Part shown: positions 44,042 through 57,930 of the stretch, one piece after another
Numbering within the stretch: the stretch's first letter is position 1
How the letters are laid out: every line of letters starts with the position of its first letter
NCBI GenBank assembly: GCA_020310875.1
Contig: CM035407.1
Location: 201,612,653 to 201,676,652 of the forward strand
Source of the DNA: Ceratopteris richardii
Lineage: Eukaryota; Streptophyta; Polypodiopsida; Polypodiales; Pteridaceae
Direction: 5' to 3'
Length of the DNA: 64,000 nt
The notes under the pieces: model-generated
Database searches by the model: none
Told to the model about the DNA's origin: nothing
Seen by the model: only the letters and a program-made list of their open reading frames with translations
Position numbers and translations under genes: made by a program

Positions 44042-44442
44042 GGTACCATCCAACTTACCCTCAATAGCCAACGTATGGAATACATCATTACTTTCAGCCA
44101 TGGCCACTGACTAAAATAACATGATGTAGAAAATTGATTGTATCTCAAAAAGTTGAACAGAACTACCCTGTTGAGTTCTACTAAACCTATAGTAGACTTT
44201 AAGATGATTATATTGGGAAACCGAAACCTATATATATCTCTGGTACAAAAAGACAAAATAGCCTACAAAGGCACTATGATAGTGTGTTTGGAGGCTGAAA
44301 TGAGCTCAAATAGTGATTTTGACACCACAATGTGAAGCTGTTTTGATCTCCTAATCACCCTGAGTATGCTCACCAAATTTCGTTCGATTTTGAGACTGTG
44401 ATCGGAGGGGTGTCGATGATGCCCTAGATGAAGCCGTGACCT
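44042..44442 (-). pseudogene. Copia C1: 5' untranslated region and start of gag
   Basis: The short gag start (ATG near 44102) reads MAESNDVFHTLAIEGKLDG and is then cut by element B. The stretch up to the primer site at 44444 is untranslated leader. The same start is seen uninterrupted in C2 near 48449. Confidence 0.78.
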
Positions 44443-44443
44443 A

Positions 44444-44454
44444 CTCTGATACCA
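44444..44454 (-). promoter_or_regulatory. Primer binding site of Copia C1
   Basis: Minus strand TGGTATCAGAG, complementary to initiator tRNA-Met, two bases inside the 5' LTR end at 44457. C2 has the equivalent site at 48816-48826. Confidence 0.82.
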
Positions 44455-44456
44455 AT

Positions 44457-44650
44457 TGTTGGAGTTTGAGGTCTGCAGAAGCACGTGAAGAACACAAGGA
44501 AGAAGAAGAAGCTTGGAGCACACACAATATTGAATATATTACCATGAGAATGTACAAGATTTTAAGACATTAGGGCAATAGACATATATAGAAGGGGGGG
44601 AACCTCCTAAAGAGAGAAAAAAGTGCCCCGGTAGTCCTAGTGTGTTCACA
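44457..44650 (-). repeat. 5' LTR of Copia C1 (outer edge uncertain)
   Basis: The inner edge CTCCAACA is fixed by the primer site. The outer edge is proposed at TGTGAAC (44650), giving about 194 bases with TG...CA ends and a TATATA near 44584. No second LTR exists in the window to confirm it; the edge may lie anywhere up to about 44675. Confidence 0.55.
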
Positions 44651-44674
44651 CACATCACTACCTAAATATATTAA

Positions 44675-44847
44675 CATGATTCTCACAAAATTGCAATTCT
44701 CTAGTTTTCTCAATATCATGATTGTCTCACAGCATTGTGATTGTCTGGCTCTCACAAAATCGTGATTCTCTCATTGTCTCAACATTGCAATTTTCTCATA
44801 ACATCAAGATTCTCTTAGACAATCATGACATTTTCACACAATCGTGG
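44675..44847. repeat. Decayed dyad repeat in leader F (CACAATCGTGATTCTC type)
   Basis: About 7-8 degenerate units of roughly 20-25 bases with alternating ATCGTGATTCTC- and CACAATCRTG-like half-sites, heavily CpG-decayed. It holds the position of the minisatellites of A and B, but the unit resembles that of D. Confidence 0.55.
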
Positions 44848-45546
44848 CTTCCTTTAAGATGTACATAAATATTCCGAGAGGTTTTGTTTGTTTGTTTTGC
44901 CCTTAGGAGCTTGAATTGACATAATATTTTCATCCAAAATCTGTTTTTTTTATCTTTAGGAAGCCAAGGGAGCTCTAGAGGATTTTTCCGCAATACAAGG
45001 GGGGAAATGGATCTTTAAAAAATGCATGATTCAAAATTGTTTTTGAAATAGAGTAAAGTTAAAGCTTAATCTAAACTTGGGACTTTTATAGTTCCATTAA
45101 GAGCCATTCAAGGGTGTCTAGAGCAAGGTAAAAAGCATAACAAAGCAAGGTTTGGGGAGCATACTTATTCGACATTAGTGCGCTTTTCTGAGCACTAAAC
45201 TCGAGGTTGGAAGAATTCTCAACCCCCTCAGTCAATTTCTGGTAGAGGCCAAGTGCGATAACTGGTATTGATTAATTAGGATCATGTTAGGAATGATATA
45301 ACTACAAGAAGCCCTAATTACTCAAGTTCAAGCATAAGTTAGGATATTATTGTGACAAACCCTAAATGAAAAAGATTTAAGTGGATCAATCACATCTCAA
45401 AGTGCGATAAATCTCAAGTATTCCTAATGATGATATTTTTCAGACAAGATTACATCAAAGAAATCTATAAAAGAATAAGTAATTGATTCAAAAGAACATT
45501 ACAAAGTGGTTGTACTTGGGAAATTTGGGACTAGTAGAGAAAGCTT
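44848..45546 (+). other. Untranslated leader of remnant F
   Basis: Aligns with the gag-proximal leader of A read on the minus strand, for example GGGACTTTTATAG-type sequence near 45085, AAAGCAAGGTTT near 45142, and TTCCTAATGATGATAT near 45421. Non-coding. Confidence 0.75.
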
Positions 45547-48500
45547 ATGAACCTTAGATCAGGTAGACACCTAGGCCAGGATAGAAAAATCATCAAATCG
45601 TCTGAAGTTAGTGTCACTCACATAGCTAGGTCATGCACACAACAACTTAGTGATTATCCCTATGTGCTAAGTTCAGAAACAAGTGATTCAAAAATGTCTT
45701 TTAGCATGGAGAGACCTGTAGAAAGCTCAAGCACCGCCTATTTACAAACACCAGAAGGTACCTATATAATGCAATTGGAATATATCAGGACCAACCAATT
45801 ACGTTCTCGCATCTATGAGGATGGGCTCTGAAGACCAGTCATCCAACTTAAAAACCTAGATCGACCCTTTGGACTTGAACACGCAGTGGTCAAGGCAAAA
45901 ATGGAAGACCTAGAGCAAACGTACATTCCAACCATGGTGATCTACAAGTGCACAAACGCTATGAAAATTGGTCATTCATCATGTGAAAGCAACATCTCAT
46001 CAAAATCAATGCCTCTCTCTTGACAATAACCTTTGGCAACAAGCCTCCCATTACACCTATCAATTGTTGATACAAGCTTACGTTTCAGCTTGTATATCCA
46101 TTTATTGTTGATGGCCTTTTTTCCTGGAAAAAAATCACATAAAGATCAAGAACCATTTTTCATAATAGCATCATATTCTGATTGCATATCAGCCATCCAA
46201 GTTTTTGAATTTTATGCTTCTTCAAAAGAAAAATTTTCATTCTCATCACAAGACTAGAGACAACCATTGCATAGAAATCTGATGCAAAGGAAGCAGTATG
46301 ATTGCTTGAACAGGTATGATATGTCAATGGTGCATCTAATTTACTATCTCTAGAGGTTTTCACCAACCATTTAGGCATAGTTTTGGCCTCTTCTATGTCA
46401 AGCCTCTCATAAAAAAGTGCATCATGTAAATCTACATAAAAAATGGAATGATTTGCATTATCATTTGGAACCTCTATAGGCCAAGAAACTTCCTCATTTG
46501 GACCAAGTCTTGACTATCCACCTATAAAAAGAGGCAAAAAAGTGTCATACACATCCTTTGATCTAATTGACGTGTCCTTGGTACATGAAATTAATGGTTG
46601 AATTGCATCTTCCACAAAAATAGCCTCACAGCTAACCAAAATGCATTTAGATTATGGATGATATAAACGATAGCCTTTTCTTTCCAGACTCTACCCAACA
46701 CAAATACATTTCATTGCTTTAACATCCAGCTTTCCGTGTTGTTCTTCATGCACTAATGTATATGTCAAACAACCAGAGTCGTGCAGATGAGAAACAGATG
46801 GATTGCAACCATGCCAAGCTGCATATGGAGTGATCGATTATAGTGCTCTAGTGGGACACATGTTAAGTACATATGTTGCACACATAACAACCTCAACCAA
46901 GAAGCAATGTAGCAAAGCTTGTGTTTTGACCATATATCTTGCCATTTCCATAAAAGACATGTTCTTTCTTTCAACAACCCCATTTTTTTGAGGTGTATAC
47001 AACACTATACACTAGTATTTTATCCCAAGCTTAGATTGAAATGCATTTCAACCCATGACATAAAATGCTAGAAGCAATAATAACATCACTATTTGAGAGA
47101 TCATGGATTGTACATCTGATATCAACAAATTTCACAACCAAGCCAATCTTGTTTAATATTGAAAGTGACAACAAATTTTTCTTGATCCCTCACACATATA
47201 AAAGTATCTAACAATGTAAAAGAATTGCCATCAACAATAGTTAGAATGATCTTACCTCCAATTATAGGATAAGAGGAGTTTTGAATGCATGTGATTGCAT
47301 TTCCCATAGGGGTAGGCTCAAGTGAACTAAGATACTACAATGCGAGGTAATATGTTTGGTTGCACCACTAGCAAAATACCAAAATACCAAACATTTGAGT
47401 CTATTGTAGACATACAATACTCATGAGAAGATGGATCATAGCTGCAAATAGTAGTAAATGCACATTCTTCATTCTGAACAAGATTAGCTGACTCTATTTT
47501 AGGTGTAGAGGCCTCTACAACAACCATTCCAACCCCTTTCTTTTCTACCATTTTTGTTGCCAGTTTTGGATAACTCTTTATGACATGATCATTTCCCTTA
47601 TAGTATTTGCAAAACTGCTTTCGATTTTTTGTTTTCCTCTCATCTTTGTCTTCCTTCTTCCACTATGCAACATTAGTAAATTTTTTCTTACTAGTAGATG
47701 AGATCCATTTTCCTTTGCCCTTCTGACGAGCTAAGAAAGCTAGATCTAAGACAGACATAATTAACATGTTCTTCCTAGACATATCTTCTTGTAACATAAT
47801 AGAGAATAACTCCTCAAATGTTAAGGCATTTGGATTTCCTTTCATCATCAATTGAAGAGTATAAGCAAAATGCTGATATGAATTTGGATGACCATTAAGA
47901 ACAGTTTGCATGAATGAACTATCTAGCAAGATTTCATCAACATAAAACAATTACTTCTTCAAATCTTTGATCTTTGTAAAAAGCCTATCCATGGAATCTC
48001 CTTCATTCGTATGTTCAATATCCAATTGTTTTTTTATCTAAGCTACACGAGTTTCATTTCTTGCTTGGTATAAAGTTGTAAGTGTATTCCAAGCATCCTT
48101 TGTTGTCTTAGAATAGTGAATGTGGGGAATAATGGACATTTGAAAGACAATAGCTATCAATGCATGTGCTTGAGCATCTCTCCCATCCATCAAAGTTTCT
48201 TTGTAGTTAGTGGACAACAACCACAACATGACTAGGAAATTGAAGATCATCATGTTCAACACCATCTACATCACCTTCAATAACTGTATTTGTAGGTGTA
48301 GTATGACACTTTTCAACACCCTACACAATACTCCACAATCCTTTTACTATCAATTCATAATGCATCATATATGCCTACAATAGGTAATTAGTACCATCCA
48401 ACTTATCCTCAATAACAAACATACATAATGCATCATTGCTTTCAGCCATGGCCACTCACTAAATACCCTATTTAGTTGAAAACAAAGACCGAGTCAAAAA

Positions 48501-51454
48501 ATTGACTGATTCTATCTCAAAAAGTTGAAAAGAAACACTGAGCCAAGCTCTATTAAACCTATACCTCACTTTGAGCCATTTGTATTGGCAAGCCAATATC
48601 CATTGATATGTTTGGCACAAAATGAAAAAATATCCTACATAGTCATTGTGATAGTGCGTTGAACAGATGAAACAAGCTCATACCAAAATTTCAATGCCAC
48701 ATAGTGAAGCTACTATTAAATCCCAATCACCCTAAGTATGCTCACCAATTTTTATGTGATTATAAGAATCTGATTGGAGGGGTGTCAATGACACCATAGA
48801 TGAAGTGGTGACCTACTCTAATACCAATTGTTGGAGCTCAAGATTTGCACAAACACATGAAGAGTACAAGGAAGAAGAAGAATCTAGGACACCTGGAGGT
48901 AAATCCGCCTTGACTAGAGTGATCACTCTAGAGTGGATTCCACAAGTCAATCAAAGCATAGAGTTATTCTTGAATAGGATCACTCATGAGGCATTTTGGA
49001 GGTTTAAACCCGACCAACCTAATGAAGTTGGATCAATCACCGTTTATGAGTTTAAGGACCCAGAGACACGAGGCAAGGTTTTCTATCTAGATAACACTTT
49101 AGAGAGGATGTTCCTAGTTATGGAGCAAGGTAGGCATGCCTACACCTAAAAGGGAAAAATAATCTTCCCTCCACCAAGATCCAATGTTTTACATGGCCTC
49201 CAAGGAGCAAGATCATCCTAAGCTAATGGAACCCAAAGAGAGATAGAGCTAGAGAGACACCGAAAGTGAGTTTTGCCTAGCCTATAGGAAGAAATGGATC
49301 AAGAATGGAGACAAACAGAACATATCAAGAGAGGCATAGAGGCCCAATACTTAAAAGAGTTGAAAATGAATTTCCTCTGCCAAGACCCAGAAAACATTCC
49401 AAGATCTTGAGGCCTACACACATGGTTAAGCCCATGAAACATTACTTGGATGGCAAAAGAGATCCATACGATCATGTAGTAGATTCTAGAGAAGTATTGA
49501 GAGGTGAACAAGTTGATGACATGTTCACTCAATATAATGCCTTTCATCTAACTCTCAAGAACACTTAATGTGTTTTAAGCCACAAAACTTCAAGCAGACA
49601 CCTAAAGAAACAATTAGACCAGTAGGAAGAAGATTTAGATAATACCTAGAAAGATTTCCTATTCCTAAACTACCCACACGAGCCAAACAAGTAGTCTTGT
49701 TTTTATGGCTTACTAAGTGTGAAGTTAAGATCATATGTGTACTTGAAAGAGCCTAGATCCATATAATAGTGTGTGTGGATGTCCATAGACATAGAGGATA
49801 ACTTGGGTGAAGAGATAGAGCTTTCTACGATCTATAAAGACTCAGATAGTGCTACAAGTTTCACCTCTAAATAGTTTACATCAATAGAAGAATCGATAGA
49901 GAAAGTGGCTTAAAAGTTAGGAGTTTCAAGTAAGAACAACCCTAGGATGGTCTCAATGAAACAATGTTATAACTATGGAGGAGACCACATGGCTAATGTT
50001 TGCTTGATCATGGATTAACCCCAAGGAAACCCTAATAGTCCATATTGCACTATTGAGAGAAAATACACAAACCATATGGCTCAAGATTGTCTCTACAATA
50101 GGTAGGCTATCAAAAACACTTATCAACAACCTTACCAATAAGGTAGGTATCAGAACCAATACAAATAGACATATTATAGGCCACAATAGCAATATCAAGC
50201 TCAATACCAACAACAATACCAAGCACCATATAGGCCACAACTGATCCTAGGAAACCAACCACCACCTCCTACCAATGTGATCCCAGTTAAGTATGCAATG
50301 GTAGAGGAACCCTTATAGAGCATTGGTATCGTTGATCCCTTTGGTCTCAAAAAATGACCATCATGCTCAGAGTTTTGACTACACCCATGAAGATAGTCCA
50401 TGAGATTATTACGCAAAGTCACGAGAGCATAGTGACACTTATCTGTATGAATATGAGGCATTACCTATGGAACCAAATTGGGAGCCAGAATACTCCAATG
50501 TCATATATATGAATCCAAACCCTAGGCCCCAAGTGAGGCGAATGAGATCGCAAGCCCCTAGAGGACTATGTTTTAGATGTTAGGGCAACCATTTCATTTG
50601 TGAATGACCCCAGCCAGTGGCTCCAAGAAAAGGGCATACCATTACAATACAAGGATTTTGTCTTGAGTGCCTCAAAGAACATCTCTAGAGAGATTGCCCA
50701 AGCCCATCTAGTGAGACCAAGGTTACACCAATTAATGTGGTAGGCTTAGTGGTGGATTCAAGTTCAAGTAGTGTTAACATGGCTCCTATATAGGAAATCA
50801 CTAGGACACAAGCCTTACAACACACTAAACCAATTGAACAATTAGATTCAAATGAACTGGGAGAGCTAATAAGAGGAAAAAAAGAACATGGAAGGATACC
50901 AGGGAGAAGGTCAATTGTAAGTGGGCTAAAACGTTATTCAAACTAGAAGAAAGCCTGAGGGATGCAAAAAAAAGGAAACAACGCCTCTCAAAACCCCTCA
51001 CATAGTGTAACTCCATCCACTCCACTTCATCCCACCCAAACACTCATTGTGAATAGGCCACAACTAGGGTCTATTCTTGCAGATGCAACCCTAGAAGGTT
51101 TGGACATGATGTTCAAGGCCTACCAAGCTTGACTTCAAGAAGGGTGAATAGCTACAAACCTAGACAAGAGTTACCCTAAAACAGATTTAGATATTTAATG
51201 GACAAAAATTTGCATGAAAATGTTAGATCTAGCTCACACTATGCTTGAGGCCAACGAATTGTTCAATCAATTTTTTCTTTTCAAACCAAGTTTGCATTTC
51301 CATGGCTTTCTCGAAAGCATAGAGTAGTTGGTAAACAATTCACAAGTTTCTCTACCTCCACAATCTCAACCACTTGTTGAAAGAGAAAGCTCAACACCAA
51401 AGGTTTATGTTCTTGATTCCATGGATGTTGGAACACCTCTTTCAATTCAATAGT
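45547..51454 (+). pseudogene. Remnant F: Gag region (interrupted by C2)
   Basis: Left part 45547-45892: MNLRSGRHLGQ, QLEYIRTNQLRSRIYEDG. Right part 48893-51454: TPGGKSALTRVITLEW, EFKDPETRGKV, the Gag core near 49400-49570 (MVKPMKHYLDG, FTQYNAFHLTLKN), knuckle-like segments near 49965, 50570 and 50670, and the linker after that. The order matches A. Broken in many places. Confidence 0.83.
45893..48892 (-). mobile_element. Copia fossil C2 inside gag of remnant F
   Basis: Minus-strand Copia fossil of the same family as C1. Right to left: a short LTR remnant (48829-48892), primer site (48816-48826), gag start near 48449, gag (47663-48265), knuckle region, protease region (47122-47307), integrase region (46765-46983), and the first part of RT near 45900-46230. 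The remainder of RT, RNase H and the 3' LTR are not seen. No clean target duplication is visible. It is broken in many places. It supplies the uninterrupted version of the site where element B entered C1. Confidence 0.8.
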
Positions 51455-52609
<1,155 letters not shown>

Positions 52610-52612
<3 letters not shown>

Positions 52613-53435
52613 TGTTTGTTGTTAACCTTTGGATTTGTCCTCTCCAATCATTATAGCACAAAAGATCAACTACACATCTTTAAATTGTCAATCTAGGAAG
52701 TATGCAAAGACCACAGCCCCTTCTATTTAATGGAATCCAAGAATATGAGTTGAGATGACTGTTTTTCTAAGAAGTTTATGAAGAAGGAGAGAAATATCTA
52801 GGGTTTTGATTATCTTGAGTTCTAGAACAGCATTTTCAATGATCTTTGTGCCTAAAGTTGCCATTTCCAAAGTAGAATACAAATATGAATTCAAAATCCA
52901 AAAAGAGTACTTGTACCACACAGACGAGACAATCGCGGTTTTGTGAAAACTAAGAATTTTCAGTTCCAGCTTTTTTCTTCTACACTTTCTTACTCAATAC
53001 AGTGAGAATCATCCACCTTCACTCATCTCACTCAGAAATACACAAGATAAGTTCACAAATTCCATGGATTACACAATGATAAGACTCAACAAATCAAGAG
53101 AAAGAACATGAAAGGAGAAAACACGATAATCTGCAGGAAAGCTCTTCTCATTACTTGGATAGCATCAGAATAATACAACCAAGCTCTTCAAAATAGAAGA
53201 AATTATCTTTTATACGTTTTCAATTGTCCTTTTTCACACTTGAATTTGGTCCTTTTCTCCTTCTATTCTAAAAATATGTTATCTAAGAGCTTCCAAAAAT
53301 TCTAGGAAAAATACATATGATCTTATTTTACATGAGGAAGACTCTTCCTCAATTTTTACAACATTTGTATAAATATGTCTACCAATTTTTGACATTTTAC
53401 AAATAATTTCCCTTCAAAAATTGCTTCCTCTAACA
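52610..53435 (-). repeat. 3' LTR of element D (left edge tentative)
   Basis: The inner edge TGTTAGAGG at 53435 adjoins a polypurine tract. The outer edge ...CAACA at 52610 gives 826 bases with TGTT/AACA ends and abuts the microsatellite. No second LTR is in the window to confirm the outer edge. The end of ORF3 reads into this LTR. Confidence 0.65.
53207..53214 (-). promoter_or_regulatory. Probable TATA box in LTR of element D
   Basis: Minus strand TATAAAAG, about 220 bases into the LTR, the expected position for the U3/R border. Confidence 0.5.
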
Positions 53436-56400
53436 TCCTTCCCCTCCTAGAATTTTTGGCTCCTGACAAAAATATCCTGACAAGAGAAATAATGAGAGCT
53501 TCCTTCATTTTTTCTTTCTTTGCCTGAGACAATAAGTCATGACTCTTTCTTTCTTTAATATTCAAATTGTTGACTATTTCAAATAAAGCTTTCCTCCATT
53601 GTAATGCTGCCTCTGGTCTGTCTATCACATCTTTCTTCAAGTATTCTATATAAGCAGCTTCATATGCAGTGAGTCTTGATTTAGTGATTACTGATAAATT
53701 CCCAAAAATTTCTGACTCTCTTTCAAAAAATCCATAGTCAAAAGCATCTTCGAAGATTTGAAGATAATGGCTTCCCAAAAATACTATTTTGTTGTAATAG
53801 GCCATTAAACAAATTCGATCTGGTGTTTCACTTAGATAAAAAAGTAGAGCATCTGTAGGTGAGTTGAATCCAATATAGTTGAGAGTCCTGACATCTGTAT
53901 CTGTGAAGGTTTCTATGCATGCTACCACAAGTCGCATCACTCTTACCAATAATATACAAGCTAGATCATTTACATCTTTGTATGTAGATATAACAGATTC
54001 TGCTGTATCAATCATATACTTCTTTGTTGGCCATGTTTCTACTTTTGGTCCTGCTATTTTTGGAAAATTCAGCCATTTTGTTGGAATCTATCCTGCATTT
54101 CTTCTTTCCCAAAACACTGACCATTCTCTTCTCCTTGCTACTAGACAATAGGCTGGATTTATTTTTAATTGTAAAGGTGCCTCTTTCTAGATCTTTCTGC
54201 ATTCCTTATTAGCATCCAACCATCTGTTCCTCCATTTAGGATTAGCTTTTTCAAACAACTCCTTAGTGACATTAATGTCTTCTTCAGATTCCATATATTT
54301 GTTTGGTGGTAGTCCTACCCTTGCAATCTGATAATTTTTAATACTCTCCATAATCATACAGAAAGGTATTCCTAACCCATCTGCTGCCCAATGATGTTGA
54401 CCTGGGTTTAATCCTTTATTAAGAGCAAACTTTACAATCTGTTCTTCATATTCATTATGCATTTTCCTTATGAATTCCATTCTTGATTCCCTATCTATTA
54501 AAAGCCTTTGAACAAATTCATCTGAATATTCTTCAACAGCTTTATCTTCTTGTTCATCAAAATTTTGATTTCTGTTATCTTCTCCTCCTTCATGTTCCTC
54601 TGCTTGTGTAGTCACTACCTGTTCTTTAACCTGTTTTTGTGAATCTTCCAAGTTTTTCTGTAACTTCTCCACCATCAACATTAATCCTTGATTCTAGGAT
54701 GTCAATAACTCTTTCTCTGATTTCCATTCACTTCTTTCTATATCCAATTGCCATTCACTCCTTTATTTTGCTATATCCAAATGTAATTTGTTGTATCCTC
54801 TCATTGCACTAGCAGCATGCACACTAGCTTGCTTCTCCATTTCCTTGACTTCCTTCAATTCTGTTTGTAACCTTAGAATTTCTTTGTTCAACTCCTCCCT
54901 CTCATCCTGGGTTATTTGGACAATCTTACTTTCTTCTTTCATTTTGCCTTCCTCCATCAACAATCTGTTTATGTCGTCATTGGCTTTGACCATGATCTGA
55001 TATGAAATTTGAAGGGTTCTAAATCTTCCTTCCATTTTCTTTAATTCCATGTCCATCTTACTATTATGCTCCAACTGCTTAGCACATTTGTCCTCAAGAA
55101 ATTGGATTTTATTCTGGCTTTGAGCTTCTTGTCCTTCTAATGAAATTATTCTTTGAGACAAAATTTCATTCTCTTCCTTGATGGCCCTAATCTGATCTTC
55201 CAGCTGTTCCTTTTCTTTCTTTTGCTCTTTAATGATCATACTACCTTTTACAAATTCCAGCTCAGCCACCATCCCTGATATAATCATATTCTTGCTGGAG
55301 GGTCTGAATTGTTCTATGTTACTCATGATGATTTGACATGCAGATCTGATATCCTTTGGTATCCTCTCAAGGCCAGTTTCTAACTCGATTTGCTTTACTT
55401 CTATTTACTTCTCCTCTTTATATTCATTTGTTTCTCCCTCCTCTTCCTCATATTCTATAACCTGATTCTCTTCCTTTTCATAGTCTTTCTTCTTCCATCT
55501 CTTCTGCCTTCTTTTCCTCAATTTCCTATTTTTCTTCTTGAATGACCTGTCCCTCCTTTTCCTGGACTTTGTTTCCCTAGATTGAGGTTGAGTCACCCTC
55601 TACTGAGTTTTTTATCTGATCACCTCCTGCTCATCTATGTCCATAAGGTCTAATTCTTCTTCGTTTTCCTAATTACCTGTATATGTGGACTCTTCATTAT
55701 GATTTAGATCAAAAAGTACCTCCTCTATACTTTGATTTATTTGTGTTTCTGCTTTCCCTTCTATATATTCCTTAGAATCTGTTCCTTCTGATTTTTCTAA
55801 TAGTGCAACCTTTTCTTCTTTTTTGCCTCCATCCTCTTGACTCTGCATCTGACTATGTAATTGTGCTTCTCCTTCCAATCCTGGTTTTTCCTCATATGGT
55901 TGGTAATAAAATTGTTGTGAGAATTTTGTCCATATAGCTTTAAGTCCTGTGTCCACCCCAGCCCACTACTGAGTTCTTCCTTTGCTTCTTTTGCTTCACC
56001 TTCTTCTTTTCTCATCACTTGTTTACCTTCTAATTTCCTTTTTCCATCCCCAGTACTAACTTGTTTTGTTAATCCTTCACAGATCTATATCCCTTCTATT
56101 TTTTGACTCAATTCCTCTAGTTTTTTGCTTTTTACAGAAGATTGTATTGTGGTTATTGGAGTGCTTGGTACTGAGAGATTTAAACTCTTGAGAAGAAAAT
56201 TTTCTATATCACTTTCTGAATCTGATGAAAATTTTGAGGTACTAGCTATCCCTGGTTTGTCCATTCTGTGCTCTTCCACTCCAATTGATTTCTTTTGATT
56301 CTTTTCTTCTGATGATATTTCTAATGATAATTTTACTAACTCTTGCATCTGTACATGTTCAATTGCCTTACCCTTATTCTTTTTGGTTAACTTCTTTCTC

Positions 56401-57809
56401 TGGGCAGGTTTTTTCTATACCTTCCTTTTCACTACTATTGTAGTTCTAGTCTCTACAGGACCTTGTAATTCTTTAAAATAGGCCAATAATTCTACTTCTT
56501 TTTTGACAAATACTTCTTTAGTTTCTGCAGCCATCATTTGATCATGCAATTCTTCATAATGTTCCACCTCTTCTTGTACCCGATCAATTGCTTTACATGA
56601 ATAATTTTCCAACATTTTTTGATACTGAGCTTCATATATTTCCCTCTTATCATTACCTTGAGTCAAATATGAATAGAGTTGTTCCTTGCTTGTTTGAGGT
56701 GGATGGGGTTCCTTTGAGGCTTGCACTTCTTTCTGAACTGCTTCACATTCCTCTTTTGTCACTTCTTCTTGTTCGAAGACCACATTCCTTGGATCTAATC
56801 TTCTCTTCTTTACTGGAATGACTTCTTTTGATACCCCTTTCCTTTTTCTTTCTGATCCCCTCATGCTTGTCTGGGCTTCTACTTCTCTTAAAAACATCAT
56901 CTTTGAAGGAGTTTTAATTCGTGACATCAAATTCCTGAAATATTGAGTTTCTGGAGCCAATTTGAGCTGATCCTCCATACCTAAAACATGGTATATAATT
57001 CTTGTTAAAAGCTGTGCTCCATTCATAAACGTCCTCTGTTCCCAATGCTTTTCTGCTTCCTTCAATTGGTCATGAATGTAGGGAGTTACATCCATTACTC
57101 CAAAAGGTTTAGTCTTGTCCTTATTATTGAGCATGATCAATGTTACTGGCTTATGTGGCATTGTATATCTTGGCAACTTTGGAAAACACAGATACTGAAG
57201 AAACATTCTGATGGCAAATTCTTCATTTTCCTTTCCTTTGAAATCCACAAACTTTGAATATCCAGCATAAGTTGCTTTATTCTTTTTCACAAAACTGCAA
57301 TCCAATTTAGTTCCCATGGAATAAAATTGAAGAGCTGCCTTGATATGTTCTGCTTTAATGGTGATCTGTACTTCCTTGTTCTCTTTATCCTTAACTGAAC
57401 ACCTGAAATATGCCTCATTACCTTTGCCTACTTCCAACAAACTAGACATGACTTGTGATACCCTTTCAAAATCTATAAAGAATAGAGGTTCATCCAGTAG
57501 TCTGTGTAACACCACTGCCTCCCATCTTTTATAATTAGATGTAACTTTTTGAAATTTGTAGAATTAGTGACATAGCATTGTGTATTTATGGCCTCCAATT
57601 CCTACTATAAAGATATGTTGAGCAATGATATTGAGAGTTTCCTTCAGCTCTTTAGCTATCTTCTCAGCTTCTAAGATATCCTGTTCTTCATCAGATTCTA
57701 GCTCCACATTTTCCACTGCAGCTTCATTGTCTAAAAACCAATGTCCTCTTGACAAAGTTACAGAGTCAGCTTTGATGTCATAAATAGGTAGTTCCTTTGG
57801 ATTCACCAT
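53356..57809 (-). pseudogene. ORF3 of element D
   Basis: Starts near MVNPKELPIYD at 57809. Recognisable parts: the N-terminal globular domain, 56415-57515, with LPRYTMPHK and LLTRIIYHVLG aligning with RFTMPPK and LTRIIYRCLA of A; a basic stretch (RKRKGVSKEVIPVKKRR, near 56,800), possibly a nuclear localisation signal; acidic Glu-rich segments (55405-55956); a strong coiled coil at 54763-55326; and a C-terminal domain (53356-54681) with LMAYYNKIVFL aligning with the AYYNLE block of B. About 4.45 kb in all, broken in several places. The last codons overlap the 3' LTR. Function unknown. Confidence 0.78.
53436..53450 (-). promoter_or_regulatory. Polypurine tract of element D
   Basis: Minus strand CTAGGAGGGGAAGGA immediately before TGTTAG of the LTR. 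Confidence 0.82.
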
Positions 57810-57930
57810 TCTACAGAAAATATAACATAACACCAAAAAAACTCCACCCACATAATTCACAAGAAATATAAAAAAAAAACCACATTTATTTGAGATAAAA
57901 AGATATTGAGAAAAAATAGAAGATAAAGTA

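Larger units (their letters stand above)
26334..44650 (-). mobile_element. Copia fossil C1, split by gypsy element B
   Basis: Minus-strand Copia fossil in two pieces: 26334-28344 and 44042 to about 44650. Parts: 5' LTR (from 44457), primer site, the start of gag (about 44042-44102), then after element B the rest of gag, a protease-region stretch and part of the integrase. RT, RNase H and a 3' LTR are not found. The left junction with remnant C near 26333 has no recognisable LTR end, so a rearrangement is likely. Broken in many places. It is the same family as C2. Confidence 0.82.
44675..51454 (+). mobile_element. Gypsy remnant F: leader and gag, split by Copia C2
   Basis: Plus-strand remnant of the A-type family. 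It holds part of a leader with a decayed dyad repeat, the gag start MNLRSGRHLG (45547), then gag on both sides of Copia C2, ending at the microsatellite at 51455 in the same linker region that opens remnant C. LTR, primer site and pol are not seen. Its last 330 bases overlap in content with the first 330 bases of C, so F and C are different insertions. Broken in many places. Confidence 0.85.
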
